64,000 nt of DNA from a virus, in the IMG/VR virus record IMGVR_UViG_3300046474_000061, positions 1 through 64,000 of that record; one strand, written 5' to 3'. A program made the translations under genes and the position numbers. Of the stretch, positions 24,644 to 32,842 are shown piece after piece. The notes under the pieces were generated by a model that worked only from the letters and a program-made list of their open reading frames with translations, ran no database searches and was not told the DNA's origin. Numbering within the stretch: the first letter of the stretch is position 1; the number at the start of each line of letters is the position of its first letter.

Positions 24644-25529
24644 GAAGACAGACTTCCTTTCCCTCTCTGGGATTTCATACATCATCTATACCGATGGTGA
24701 CATCCAGAACGTTCGTCAGCAACAGCCGTGCTATGGCGAACTCCGTAAGTACGAGAAGACCCATCCGGGTGAATGCACTCAGCCGAAGAATGGAAAACCG
24801 GGAGATCTTCACTCTCCGTTCCCTGCTGGTACTCCTACCTCTCTGGAAGTTCCATTTGGTCAGTTCGCTGGTCAGTATGGTGGTGCTCCTCTTTCGGAGG
24901 AAACAGACCGTCTGTTCCAAGCGATGTTCTCCACCAACTCTCCTTGGGTTGCTGGCTTCGGTGAGGTAGAGTTTGTTCGTAAGGACAAGTTCATCCATGG
25001 TATCCGTATTCCGGACCTGACGATTGACCCTACCGTTCTTGTCAACTGCTTCAAGAACTTCCGTGCTACCCTTCCCCGTGCTGCTGAGTTCGCTGAGCTG
25101 GTGGATGCTGGTCTTACGGAGAATGAAGCTCTCGTTGCCCTCACTCTAAACAATGGTGGCTCTCTGAAGAATGGTATTGGTGCCACTGGTGCCTACTCTG
25201 GTCCAGTCATCTTCTCTGCCAAGAGGTTCTTCCAGCAGAAGCCCAATGACCTGACTGGTGGTTATCTCAAGGATCGTATTGACTACAATCGTACGAACAT
25301 GGGAGACCCCTTCCTGTCCACCATTGAAGCCGGTGGTGTACGTTGGCAGGAGATTGCCACTAAGCATGGCCTGAAGAAGATGTACGAAGGTACTAATGAT
25401 ATCAAGTCGATTGTCAAGGCTACGAAGGATGCGTTTGCAGAAGCGATCCAGAATGAGCCGGAGCCAGTCATCAAGCCTTGGATCTGGACAACCACATCGG
25501 GGAAAACCAATGGACCAATCGCAGCCTAA
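24633..25529 (+). CDS. hypothetical protein, 298 aa
   Basis: Translation most likely starts at ATG 24633 inside the previous tail (MTSKKTDFLSLSG...). Well-formed protein composition with KNGIGATGAYSGPVIF near residue 180. No enzyme motif recognised. It is one of the main-body genes of the cluster, so a structural or substrate role in the same pathway is plausible. Its end overlaps an 18-aa tail-only peptide frame. Confidence 0.65.
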   Translation: MTSKKTDFLSLSGISYIIYTDGDIQNVRQQQPCYGELRKYEKTHPGECTQPKNGKPGDLHSPFPAGTPTSLEVPFGQFAGQYGGAPLSEETDRLFQAMFSTNSPWVAGFGEVEFVRKDKFIHGIRIPDLTIDPTVLVNCFKNFRATLPRAAEFAELVDAGLTENEALVALTLNNGGSLKNGIGATGAYSGPVIFSAKRFFQQKPNDLTGGYLKDRIDYNRTNMGDPFLSTIEAGGVRWQEIATKHGLKKMYEGTNDIKSIVKATKDAFAEAIQNEPEPVIKPWIWTTTSGKTNGPIAA

Positions 25530-25566
25530 CTCTGGTCAACAGGGGGATACTGAAGATGACATTTAA
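25510..25566 (+). CDS. 18-aa peptide consisting almost only of the acidic tail
   Basis: ATG 25510 encodes MDQSQPNSGQQGDTEDDI. This is the family tail with practically no head. It overlaps the end of the 298-aa gene, and the next gene starts at 25556 inside it behind CAGGGGGAT. It could be a minimal peptide substrate or only a surviving coupling element. Confidence 0.5.
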   Translation: MDQSQPNSGQQGDTEDDI

Positions 25567-25828
25567 TCCGGGTGATAGGGTGATGTACGAAGGCGACCCT
25601 ATTGAATTCTCTCTTTCCTATAAGGCATGGCATGGCTCCCTTGGCACTGTAATGGCAACGAACAACACATTTCCTGAGAGAACACTTGTAGTGTGGGACG
25701 AAGACTCTTTGTTTGCTAAAGATAAAGATAATCGTGCTCGAAAAGGGGATCATCGTACTCATCTCCTTCGTAGTGCAGAACTTCAATACGATCCGTCACA
25801 ACAAGGTGACACCGAAGAAGATATCTAA
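25556..25828 (+). CDS. SH3-like small protein with acidic tail (copy 6)
   Basis: A 90-aa product: MTFNPGDRVMYEGDP, GSLGTVMATNNTFPERT, ending AELQYDPSQQGDTEEDI. Here the tail has no overlapping ATG; the next gene starts 14 bases later with its own AAAGGA site. So the tail is conserved even when it does not carry the next start codon. Confidence 0.75.
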   Translation: MTFNPGDRVMYEGDPIEFSLSYKAWHGSLGTVMATNNTFPERTLVVWDEDSLFAKDKDNRARKGDHRTHLLRSAELQYDPSQQGDTEEDI

Positions 25829-25842
25829 CAAAGGATAATAAC

Positions 25843-27021
25843 ATGTGCGGTCACGCTGGCATGATTGGTACTGGAATGAGCCGGGACGACATTCATATCC
25901 TTCGGGAGTTGGGTATTGTCTCACAGCTTAGGGGATTGGATGGGGCTGGTATCTTCCAGGTTCGTTCAACAAAGCCTAACTATGTGTCGAGCAATTCGAC
26001 ATACCTCGATTGGGATTCGTTCTACAAGACGCCATATCCCTATTCGAACATGCTTCTCGAAGTAGAGGCAAGCAAGAATCCACAGGTACGAGACGTACTC
26101 AACAACACGATGGTTGACGTTGTGATGATGCATGTACGAGCCTCTACTCGTGGTGTCGTATCGATGGATAACGCTCACCCGTTTGAATTCGATAACCTTG
26201 TTGGTGCTCATAATGGTACTCTCAAGGATCAGAAGTACAATCAACATCCCACAAAGACAGATTCGGAAATGATGTTCCGTGATATCTCTCAGAATGGGTT
26301 GGGGAATATACTGAACAAGATGGATCGTGACAGTGCATATGCCATTGTCATGTACAATAAGGCTGATCGTTGTGTGTACTTTGCACGTAACGAACTTCGG
26401 ACGATGGCCTTTGCCTTCTTGAAAGATCGTTCGGTGATGTACTATGCGTCGGACTACAACATGCTCAAGTATGTTCTTGATCGTGCCAACGAAGAGTACA
26501 CCATCTATCACATGAAGCCACGTGTCATCATCAAGGTGAAGGCATCTGACATCAACAAAACTAAGTGGAATGCTCCTCTTGATACTCTTCAGGTTCATGA
26601 GAAGCTCACTCAGTCGCATCCTGTTGCTTGGAATAAGTTCTATGAGGCAGAAGCTCGTAAGCAGAAGGCTGAAAAGAAAGAAGAGCAAGTCAAGAAGGTG
26701 GATGAAAAGTTCAAGATCCCCATGGCCGCCCCTTCCCAACAGGCTCTCGTCACTGTCCCTGAAAAGAAGGAGGATACGAACAACATCGTAAATTTTCCGA
26801 AGGGGCAGACACCTCAGACCAAGGAGCCAGGGCTCAAGTTCTCACCGAAGGGTTCCTACGTAAAGTGTGTATGTGGTTGTTCAACACTTAACCTGTTTCA
26901 GGCTGATCTTGCAATGAGAGGTCAACACAAGTCCGTGACATACCATTCGGATGACCAATTCCGTTGCACCAATTGCCCTGAATATAAGCTTGGAAAGGCT
27001 GAGGAGAATGCGGTCGGATAA
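25843..27021 (+). CDS. class II glutamine amidotransferase 1
   Basis: A 392-aa protein starting MCGHAGMIG. Cys2 is the N-terminal nucleophile of Ntn GATase II enzymes (after Met removal), followed by LRGLDGAGI, HVRASTRG (His/Arg of the glutamine pocket) and GAHNGTL. The last 100 residues are a Lys-rich linker and a Cys-x-Cys...Cys-x-x-Cys zinc-ribbon-like end (CVCGCSTLNL ... CTNCPEY). It would release NH3 from glutamine for an amide-forming partner, probably one of the neighbouring ligases. Confidence 0.85.
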   Translation: MCGHAGMIGTGMSRDDIHILRELGIVSQLRGLDGAGIFQVRSTKPNYVSSNSTYLDWDSFYKTPYPYSNMLLEVEASKNPQVRDVLNNTMVDVVMMHVRASTRGVVSMDNAHPFEFDNLVGAHNGTLKDQKYNQHPTKTDSEMMFRDISQNGLGNILNKMDRDSAYAIVMYNKADRCVYFARNELRTMAFAFLKDRSVMYYASDYNMLKYVLDRANEEYTIYHMKPRVIIKVKASDINKTKWNAPLDTLQVHEKLTQSHPVAWNKFYEAEARKQKAEKKEEQVKKVDEKFKIPMAAPSQQALVTVPEKKEDTNNIVNFPKGQTPQTKEPGLKFSPKGSYVKCVCGCSTLNLFQADLAMRGQHKSVTYHSDDQFRCTNCPEYKLGKAEENAVG

Positions 27022-27235
27022 TCCTTGGAATGATGTGATGTTCCCTTGTATTCTGATCTCTAATGAGACTGGAAATAAGTACCTCTTTCAAGGTGTTGGA
27101 ACAGCACAAAGAGTGTATGATGACGGAACTCTAGGCCCTATGTCTGCCACATTGGCCAGGAGGCGTGCTCATTGGGAAATTGGTGAATTAAAATACGACC
27201 CTACTCAACAGGGCGACTTAGATGAGGATATTTAA
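27008..27235 (+). CDS. small protein with acidic tail (copy 7)
   Basis: A 75-aa product from ATG 27008 behind GAGGAGA, overlapping the amidotransferase end. The head differs from the SH3-like ones (MRSDNPWNDVMFPCILISNE...). It ends ELKYDPTQQGDLDEDI and its stop overlaps the next ATG (TAATG). Confidence 0.7.
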   Translation: MRSDNPWNDVMFPCILISNETGNKYLFQGVGTAQRVYDDGTLGPMSATLARRRAHWEIGELKYDPTQQGDLDEDI

Positions 27236-27444
27236 TGAAGATACGCATTTGGAAAGCAGTTACTGACAATGGTGATGGGAGTAATTCATCCCATATTTTC
27301 AAATCAAAGCAGGAAATGATTGAAGTCCTCGAATTGTTTGAAGTCGATGGCAACATGCAAGGCTCTGCTATTGATAGCGATGACTACACCGTCGAGTGGG
27401 CGTCGGAGATTTTTGATACAAAAGGTTTTGAGGTAATCGAATAA
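27235..27444 (+). CDS. hypothetical protein, 69 aa
   Basis: ATG 27235 overlaps the previous stop. A compact alpha/beta protein (MKIRIWKAVTDNGDGSNSSH...), acidic. No tail. Its stop overlaps the remnant frame at 27444. Confidence 0.6.
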   Translation: MKIRIWKAVTDNGDGSNSSHIFKSKQEMIEVLELFEVDGNMQGSAIDSDDYTVEWASEIFDTKGFEVIE

Positions 27445-27482
27445 TGACTACTATTAAGATTGGTGCTGATGGCCCAAGTTGA
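27444..27482 (+). pseudogene. orphan 5' end of an amidoligase gene
   Basis: ATG 27444 encodes only MTTIKIGADGPS. It matches the amidoligase start at 27909 (MTNIRIGCDPEGF) at Met, Thr, Ile, Ile, Gly and Asp, and has the TAATG overlap expected of the original gene start. The homing endonuclease gene begins inside it. It looks like the old first codons, displaced when the endonuclease inserted. Confidence 0.55.
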
Positions 27483-27912
27483 CTTCAATGGGTATACATA
27501 CGAAATTGATGAGTATGGTAACGTTTCAAAAAGAAGCGGCAAAGGTTTTGTAAAATGTTTTCCTGATAAGGATGGGTATTTAAAAATCACTATCAGAAAT
27601 AAAAAGACAGAGCCTACTTATAATGAATATATTCATCGGGCAGTATTTCGTACTTTCAATGGTGAAATACCAGAAGAGATGAGCGTTGACCATATAGATA
27701 AAGATCGTTTGAATAACCATAAAGACAATCTTCAACTTATGACAATGGAAGACAATGCTGTAAAAGGTAATGCAGAAAATTGGTTTGTTATGTCACCTGA
27801 TGGGAATGTTTTTGAAATCTATAATCTCAGAGCATTCTGTAGGGAGAATAATCTCCATTCATCACATCTTGTGACACACTCATATAAAGGTTGGAAGGCT
27901 ATTAAACAATGA
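27469..27912 (+). CDS. HNH homing endonuclease
   Basis: A 147-aa protein. An N-terminal NUMOD4-like GYTYEIDEYGNVSKRSGKG segment precedes HNH core residues: the IHRAVFRTF helix, VDHIDKDRLNNHKDNL (His and Asn of the beta-beta-alpha metal site), and a C-terminal NUMOD-like helix (LRAFCRENNL). Freestanding HNH genes make site-specific cuts to copy themselves into sister phages. AT-rich codons unlike both neighbours mark it as an insertion at the 5' end of the amidoligase gene. Confidence 0.85.
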   Translation: MAQVDFNGYTYEIDEYGNVSKRSGKGFVKCFPDKDGYLKITIRNKKTEPTYNEYIHRAVFRTFNGEIPEEMSVDHIDKDRLNNHKDNLQLMTMEDNAVKGNAENWFVMSPDGNVFEIYNLRAFCRENNLHSSHLVTHSYKGWKAIKQ

Positions 27913-28625
27913 CAAATATTCGTATAGGATGCGACCCTGAGGGCTTCCTTGTGGATGGCAATGGTGAGTTTGTTGCTGCATACGGTTACGTACCCGGTGA
28001 CAAAGAGAACCCACATAAGCTCGACGGTGGTGCTGTCCAAGTGGATGGCTTTGCTGTCGAGTTCAACATTGATCCTGTCGAGACTGCAGATCAGTTTCAT
28101 AAGAACATCAAGAAAGTCCTCTATCAGATCAATGAAATGATCCATTCGGTCGACAAGGGTATGAGCATTCGGTGGACTCCGATTGCAAAGTTCCGTTCGA
28201 CCATTTGGAATATGGCCCCCGAACAGTGCAAGGTTCTTGGTTGTGATCCTGACTTTAATGTCAGTGGTCAGATGAATGAAAACCCTACGCAGAAGTTGGA
28301 AAACAATCCCATTCGTACGGCAGCAGGTCATATCCATATCGGTTGGCTCGATGAATTGTTGGAAGATGCAACAATCAAGGACCATTTTGATATGTGCACT
28401 GACATTGCACGAGGGTTCTATCGTAGCAACCTGTCTTCCTATATTCCTCATACCAAGGAAGAAGTAGAACGTCTGAACTACTATGGTCACAGTGGTTCGT
28501 TCCGTCCCAAGAAGTATGGGATTGAACTTCGTTCTCCGAGTAACATTTGGGTTGCTCATGAGGAGTCGCAGAAGTTGATCTTCGATCAGACAAGGAAACG
28601 CTTCCATGAACTCACCGGTCTATAA
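27909..28625 (+). CDS. phiEco32-type carboxylate-amine (COOH-NH2) ligase
   Basis: A 238-aa protein of the glutamine-synthetase/gamma-glutamylcysteine-ligase fold seen in phiEco32-like phages. Seen: GCDPEGFLVDGNGEFV, DGGAVQVDGFAVEFNI (metal-binding Glu strand), RTAAGHIHIGW (nucleotide/metal His) and YGIELRSPSN. Such enzymes form amide bonds between carboxylates and amines using ATP. Its ATG lies just after the HNH gene. Relatives include the Pup ligase fold; the substrate here is unknown. Confidence 0.85.
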   Translation: MTNIRIGCDPEGFLVDGNGEFVAAYGYVPGDKENPHKLDGGAVQVDGFAVEFNIDPVETADQFHKNIKKVLYQINEMIHSVDKGMSIRWTPIAKFRSTIWNMAPEQCKVLGCDPDFNVSGQMNENPTQKLENNPIRTAAGHIHIGWLDELLEDATIKDHFDMCTDIARGFYRSNLSSYIPHTKEEVERLNYYGHSGSFRPKKYGIELRSPSNIWVAHEESQKLIFDQTRKRFHELTGL

Positions 28626-28881
28626 AGTTGGCAATAGAGTTAGTACTGGTACCCTCTTCAAACGACATGGATATAAAGTAGGGACTGTAGTTTATGTATC
28701 TCCATCTCTTACATACTATGTTCGTGTAGAAGGTTATCCCTACGATAGTAGAGAGTATCCGGGTTTTCCTAGTGGTGATGTTCATATGTGGAGTATCGAT
28801 TCTATGAATACCTATGGAATGTGTTTGGATGAATTAGAATATGATCCTACTCAGCAAGGTGATTTGGATGATGACATTTAA
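28606..28881 (+). CDS. SH3-like small protein with acidic tail (copy 8)
   Basis: A 91-aa product overlapping the ligase end. VYKVGNRVSTGTLFKRHG, YKVGTVVYVSPS, ending ELEYDPTQQGDLDDDI. Tail overlap with a short MTFNHHWF frame. Confidence 0.75.
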   Translation: MNSPVYKVGNRVSTGTLFKRHGYKVGTVVYVSPSLTYYVRVEGYPYDSREYPGFPSGDVHMWSIDSMNTYGMCLDELEYDPTQQGDLDDDI

Positions 28882-28923
28882 TCATCATTGGTTTTAGCAG
28901 AGCTAAAGAGGACGACATTTAAG
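28882..28923 (+). pseudogene. degenerate copy of the 34.6 kb tail-only peptide
   Basis: The frame reads IIGFSRAKEDDI before a stop and matches MIFDIIGFSGAKDDDL at 34595-34645, but it has no usable start codon. Both stretches sit right after a tail gene and directly before a longer gene, showing duplication of this spacer. Confidence 0.5.
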
Positions 28924-29553
28924 ATGAGACAGAAGTATAAAGGTGAAGATATCAAGGCTCGTCTTCATCACACGATCATTCGTTACGACAATGTGCCGTA
29001 TATGTGTGACGTGGACAGTGCTGGTTCGATTGGTCTGATGGACCTCGCAACCGGTTCGAGTGTTGGTCGCGTATTGTCAGACGACCCCAAGCTCGACATT
29101 TCCAGTATCAATATTGGGTTTGTCAATGTCATTCATCCTAATTACAAGTGCGCTGTATACCTAAAGCGTGAGCCTTTTCGGAAGTTCAAGCAGGGTATCG
29201 AGCTGCACTCGTTGACGCAGAAGGTTCTGCACAATGGGGTGACGACGGTCGATCATTCAGTACTCTCTTCGAAACAATTCGTTGATGCAGTATTGGGTAA
29301 GTTCCCATCGTACAAGGATGCCCTTGACCTTCTGACGAAGAAGGGTTTTCAGTCAGTTGCTATCTCTCGTGACGTAGCACTGAAGAAAGAGGATGAACTC
29401 CTCAAGGTTTACCTGAAGGATACAGAGGTTGGGTTCATTAAGCTCAGCCTTAATCTGACTAAGGTGTTTGTTCCCCGGACGGAACAGAGCTACTACCATA
29501 TGGTACTGCTCGAAGACATCAAGGGTTGGGACGTAGTTGAAGGTGTAAGGTAA
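28924..29553 (+). CDS. hypothetical protein, 209 aa
   Basis: ATG 28924 (MRQKYKGEDIKARL...) preceded by AAAGAGGA; the in-frame upstream GTT-rich extension is not protein-like. Well-mixed alpha/beta composition and no motif recognised. It sits between two carboxylate-amine ligases, which argues for a role in the same pathway. Confidence 0.6.
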   Translation: MRQKYKGEDIKARLHHTIIRYDNVPYMCDVDSAGSIGLMDLATGSSVGRVLSDDPKLDISSINIGFVNVIHPNYKCAVYLKREPFRKFKQGIELHSLTQKVLHNGVTTVDHSVLSSKQFVDAVLGKFPSYKDALDLLTKKGFQSVAISRDVALKKEDELLKVYLKDTEVGFIKLSLNLTKVFVPRTEQSYYHMVLLEDIKGWDVVEGVR

Positions 29554-29554
29554 C

Positions 29555-30601
29555 ATGGCACAGCAAGTTTCTACAATTTATGATATCATGAAGTCTCAGG
29601 GTCGCTTCACTGGCAACAAGGTTAAGGGTGCTGTCGGTGTTGAAATCGAGACTGAGACCAAAAAGAAATACGACTATCCATTGATGAAGTACTGGAACAC
29701 AGTCAAGGACAACTCCTTGCGTGACTTCGGTGTCGAGTATGTCCTCAAGGCCCCCATGGATATGCCCGAATTTGAGAAGGCTCTGGCAGAATTTGATCAG
29801 GCAGAGAAGAAATATAAGTTCGAGAAGGGTTCAATCTCGACTTCAGTGCATGTCCATGTAAATATGTTGGACGATACGTACTTGACATTGGCGAACTTTG
29901 CCACTGCGTATACTCTGGTGGAGAATCCTCTCATCAGATACTCAGGTCCAGATCGTCTCTCGAACCTGTTTTGTCTCCCGATCTGTGATGCAGAAGGTGT
30001 TAAGGACAATCTTGTTCACCTATTCCAGAATGTCAACAGGAATATGTGGAATCGTGTATCTGTTGATGCCAATAGGTGTAAGTATGGTGCCCTTAATCCG
30101 GCTCCTATCTCCACTCTTGGTACTTTTGAGATCCGTTCTTTCCGTGGTGAGACAGATGTCAAGGTAATTCAGAGTTGGGTTGACATCGTTTTGAAGCTGA
30201 AAGAGTTTGCCCGTCGTCCGGGACTGACACCTCCGGATATTCTTCTCATGTGGAAGAACAATAAGAGTGCCATCTTAGAGATTATCTTCCAAGAATATGC
30301 ATCTGAACTTCGCTTCAAGGACCCAAAGACAGGCAAGGATGCAACAGAGGATTTGATCTATCAGAACCTCAAATATGCTGCTGACATTGCTGCTGTCTCT
30401 AAGGATTGGACGAAGTTTGGTATCCTCAAGCTCAAGCCAGTCTATTTAGAGAAGTGCAAGGATGCCTTGGATGCTTTGTCACAGAAGCGTTTCCAGGTTC
30501 CCTTCGATAGTCTTCCCTACCATGAACGATTGGTTGTCCTTGAGCTTTATCATCGGAACAATCCCAATCAGAAGGTAGTGTCTATCAATGAAGACCTATG
30601 A
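29555..30601 (+). CDS. amidoligase (Amidoligase_2-type) enzyme
   Basis: A 348-aa protein with the phage amidoligase pattern: VGVEIETETKK (metal-binding Glu pair) near residue 29, TSVHVHVNM (His-x-His) near residue 96, and LGTFEIRSFRG near residue 190. It is in the carboxylate-amine ligase superfamily and predicted to make peptide or isopeptide bonds. The second ligase of this fold in the window. Its end overlaps the next tail gene by 14 bases. Confidence 0.85.
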   Translation: MAQQVSTIYDIMKSQGRFTGNKVKGAVGVEIETETKKKYDYPLMKYWNTVKDNSLRDFGVEYVLKAPMDMPEFEKALAEFDQAEKKYKFEKGSISTSVHVHVNMLDDTYLTLANFATAYTLVENPLIRYSGPDRLSNLFCLPICDAEGVKDNLVHLFQNVNRNMWNRVSVDANRCKYGALNPAPISTLGTFEIRSFRGETDVKVIQSWVDIVLKLKEFARRPGLTPPDILLMWKNNKSAILEIIFQEYASELRFKDPKTGKDATEDLIYQNLKYAADIAAVSKDWTKFGILKLKPVYLEKCKDALDALSQKRFQVPFDSLPYHERLVVLELYHRNNPNQKVVSINEDL

Positions 30602-30872
30602 ACCACTGACAAAGAAAATCTCTGAACTTCCTGATGGTACAGAGTTTGGTCCTATCAATTGGTTAAAAGGAAATAATCCCATCGGTCTATATTGGATTTC
30701 TCACAGGAAAAATAATCAGATGTTTCTAGGCCATAATGACTGGTCCGGAAGCCTCCTCGAATGGAATCTAGAAGCTTTCGATGGCTATGTTAATAAAATG
30801 GGATGGGTTATGTCCACCCAAGAACTTCAATATGATCCGACCCAACAGGGCGACACAGAAGAGGATATTTGA
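30588..30872 (+). CDS. small protein with acidic tail (copy 9)
   Basis: A 94-aa product: MKTYEPLTKKISELPDGTEF, a Trp-rich middle, ending ELQYDPTQQGDTEEDI. The head is not SH3-like, so the tail is carried by unrelated heads. The stop is 1 base from the next ATG. Confidence 0.75.
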   Translation: MKTYEPLTKKISELPDGTEFGPINWLKGNNPIGLYWISHRKNNQMFLGHNDWSGSLLEWNLEAFDGYVNKMGWVMSTQELQYDPTQQGDTEEDI

Positions 30873-30873
30873 A

Positions 30874-31674
30874 ATGTCTATTACCGCAATGTTCTCATAC
30901 AATCAGTTCTCCGAAGGTGGTAAGGAACTGGCTGATGCACTCTCTATTCCACGTATCAAGCATTCTGGTTCGAAGTTCAAGGCGACTTCCAGCAAGACCC
31001 TGTTGAATTGGGGTGCTACCTCTGACCGGTTCCCGAAGGAATATCTTTCGTGCCGAGTCCTGAACCCACCATCTGCTGTCGACAATGCAGTGGATAAGAT
31101 TCGTTCCTTTGATATCTTCAAGGCTGCGAAGGTTTCCATCCCTGAGTTCACGACAAATAGGCAACAGGCTATCGAGTGGCTGAATGCTGGTTCGATGGTG
31201 TTTGCTCGTACTCAGCTTCGTGCACACTCTGGTCGTGGTATTGTCATCATGGACCCTGAGTTCCCTGAAACTTGGGAAGTGACTGCCCCTCTCTTTGTCA
31301 AGTACGTACCGAAGAAGGATGAGTATCGTATCCATGTGATGCGTGGTCAGGTTGTGGACATCCAGCGTAAAGGTCTGAAGGCAGAGCTTCAGGGTACGGA
31401 AGGAGTCAACTTTAAGATCCGTAACCTTGCCAACGGCTTCATCTATACCCGTAATGACAATGCTGGTATGGCTCTGATCTTGTCTGCATCTGTCCCTCAG
31501 AATGTCAAGGAAGTAGCTGTTCAGGCAGTTGCTGCTCTTAGTCTCGACTTCGGTGCAGCAGACATCATCTGGAATGATAAACAGAAGAAGGCGTATTGCC
31601 TTGAAGTGAATACGGCTCCGGGTCTCTCGGGTTCTACCATCACCAACTATGCCGAAGCAATGGCCGGTTTCTAA
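30874..31674 (+). CDS. ATP-grasp ligase (RimK-like)
   Basis: A 266-aa protein from ATG 30874. ATP-grasp elements: KAAKVSIPEF, VFARTQLRAHSGRGIVIM (nucleotide-binding strand and Gly loop), FVKYVPKKDEYRIHVM, and C-terminal AADIIWNDKQKKAYCLEVNT then APGLSGST (Mg-binding Glu-x-Asn). RimK-type enzymes add glutamate or other amino acids to carboxyl groups. The third amide-forming enzyme of the cluster. Confidence 0.85.
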   Translation: MSITAMFSYNQFSEGGKELADALSIPRIKHSGSKFKATSSKTLLNWGATSDRFPKEYLSCRVLNPPSAVDNAVDKIRSFDIFKAAKVSIPEFTTNRQQAIEWLNAGSMVFARTQLRAHSGRGIVIMDPEFPETWEVTAPLFVKYVPKKDEYRIHVMRGQVVDIQRKGLKAELQGTEGVNFKIRNLANGFIYTRNDNAGMALILSASVPQNVKEVAVQAVAALSLDFGAADIIWNDKQKKAYCLEVNTAPGLSGSTITNYAEAMAGF

Positions 31675-31693
31675 TACAAGGTTTGATATTTAA

Positions 31694-32842
31694 ATGTGTG
31701 TGATTTTTCACTTTACTCCAGGCTCTAGTCTGAACAAGCAGCAGTTCATCAATGCTGTCCACAACAATTGGCATGGCTACGGTCTTGTCATGGTGGATGG
31801 TAACAAACAAATCCAAATGGTGAAGGGCTTCAATGAAGAGGGTACTGACCCTGAAGTCCTCTGGAAGTTGATTACCGACAACAATGATATCGATCGGTAT
31901 CTCCACATCCGTCATTCGACCAAGGGTGCAACAGATGAAACAAACGTACAACCGTTCCCGGTCTATTCATCTAATGATCGGATTGTGTATTTTATGCACA
32001 ATGGTACTCTTGGGTATGCTTTTGGTTCAAACAACACTGGCAAGTCTGACACCCTAGAGTTTTGTGAAAAGATCCTTCAGCCAGCACTCCTCCGTTGGAC
32101 TGGTGCAGAAGGTAAGGGTGATTACACGGATGAAGAGTTCTTTCGGCTAGTAGTGGACAAACAGTGGGTTGATAGCTCGACTGGTTTGTTCTGCTCGAAT
32201 GATCTTGCCCCTCGTCGTATCGGGAAGAACTGGTCCCAGTACAAACATCCTGACATCTCATCATCAGGTGAGGTTTGGGTGTCCAACACGCTATACTTTG
32301 AGAAGGTGTCGCGTGGTCCAATGTTTCAAAAGCTCGAAGCTGAACGCAAAGCAGCAGAGGCGGCAAGAGCGGCGCAAACGTCGAAGAAGGAGGTAGCTCC
32401 TGAACATGGTGGCCCTTTTTGGGAGGACCACATGGACGACCACTGGGGGTGGCCTCACCAGTATCCAGGCCACAACGGGCATCCGACTACGGGTGGGGCT
32501 CAGAGTGGTGTGGGGTCGAATATTAGGAAGTGGTCAGACTCCAACGCAGCAAAATCTCCTAAGCTCCTCAAGGCGATGTCAGAGGTTGTCAACACTTGGG
32601 ACTTCGAAGATGAGGAAGATATCAAAGAACTCATCAACCTGACTCAGGAAGAGTGGTATGATATCATCGAAGAGAATCATGGTGAATGGTTCGCTATCGC
32701 CATGCTCGGTCAGATCCTTGAACACTACAATCGTATGTTCATTCGAAACAAGTTCCTTGAGAACAAGCTGAAGAAGGCTGAAGCTCGTATTATTGCAATG
32801 AAGAAGGGAGAAGAACCTAATGCAAATTCGGAAGCCGCGTAG
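31694..32842 (+). CDS. class II glutamine amidotransferase 2
   Basis: A 382-aa protein starting MCVIFHFTPG with Cys2 as Ntn nucleophile; WHGYGLVMV, RYLHIRHSTKG and YFMHNGTLG are GATase II landmarks. A Lys/Ala-rich linker (about 220-240) and an acidic helical C-terminal half follow. Paralogous in design to the 25843 gene but without the zinc-ribbon end. It would supply ammonia or transfer glutamyl groups. Confidence 0.8.
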   Translation: MCVIFHFTPGSSLNKQQFINAVHNNWHGYGLVMVDGNKQIQMVKGFNEEGTDPEVLWKLITDNNDIDRYLHIRHSTKGATDETNVQPFPVYSSNDRIVYFMHNGTLGYAFGSNNTGKSDTLEFCEKILQPALLRWTGAEGKGDYTDEEFFRLVVDKQWVDSSTGLFCSNDLAPRRIGKNWSQYKHPDISSSGEVWVSNTLYFEKVSRGPMFQKLEAERKAAEAARAAQTSKKEVAPEHGGPFWEDHMDDHWGWPHQYPGHNGHPTTGGAQSGVGSNIRKWSDSNAAKSPKLLKAMSEVVNTWDFEDEEDIKELINLTQEEWYDIIEENHGEWFAIAMLGQILEHYNRMFIRNKFLENKLKKAEARIIAMKKGEEPNANSEAA

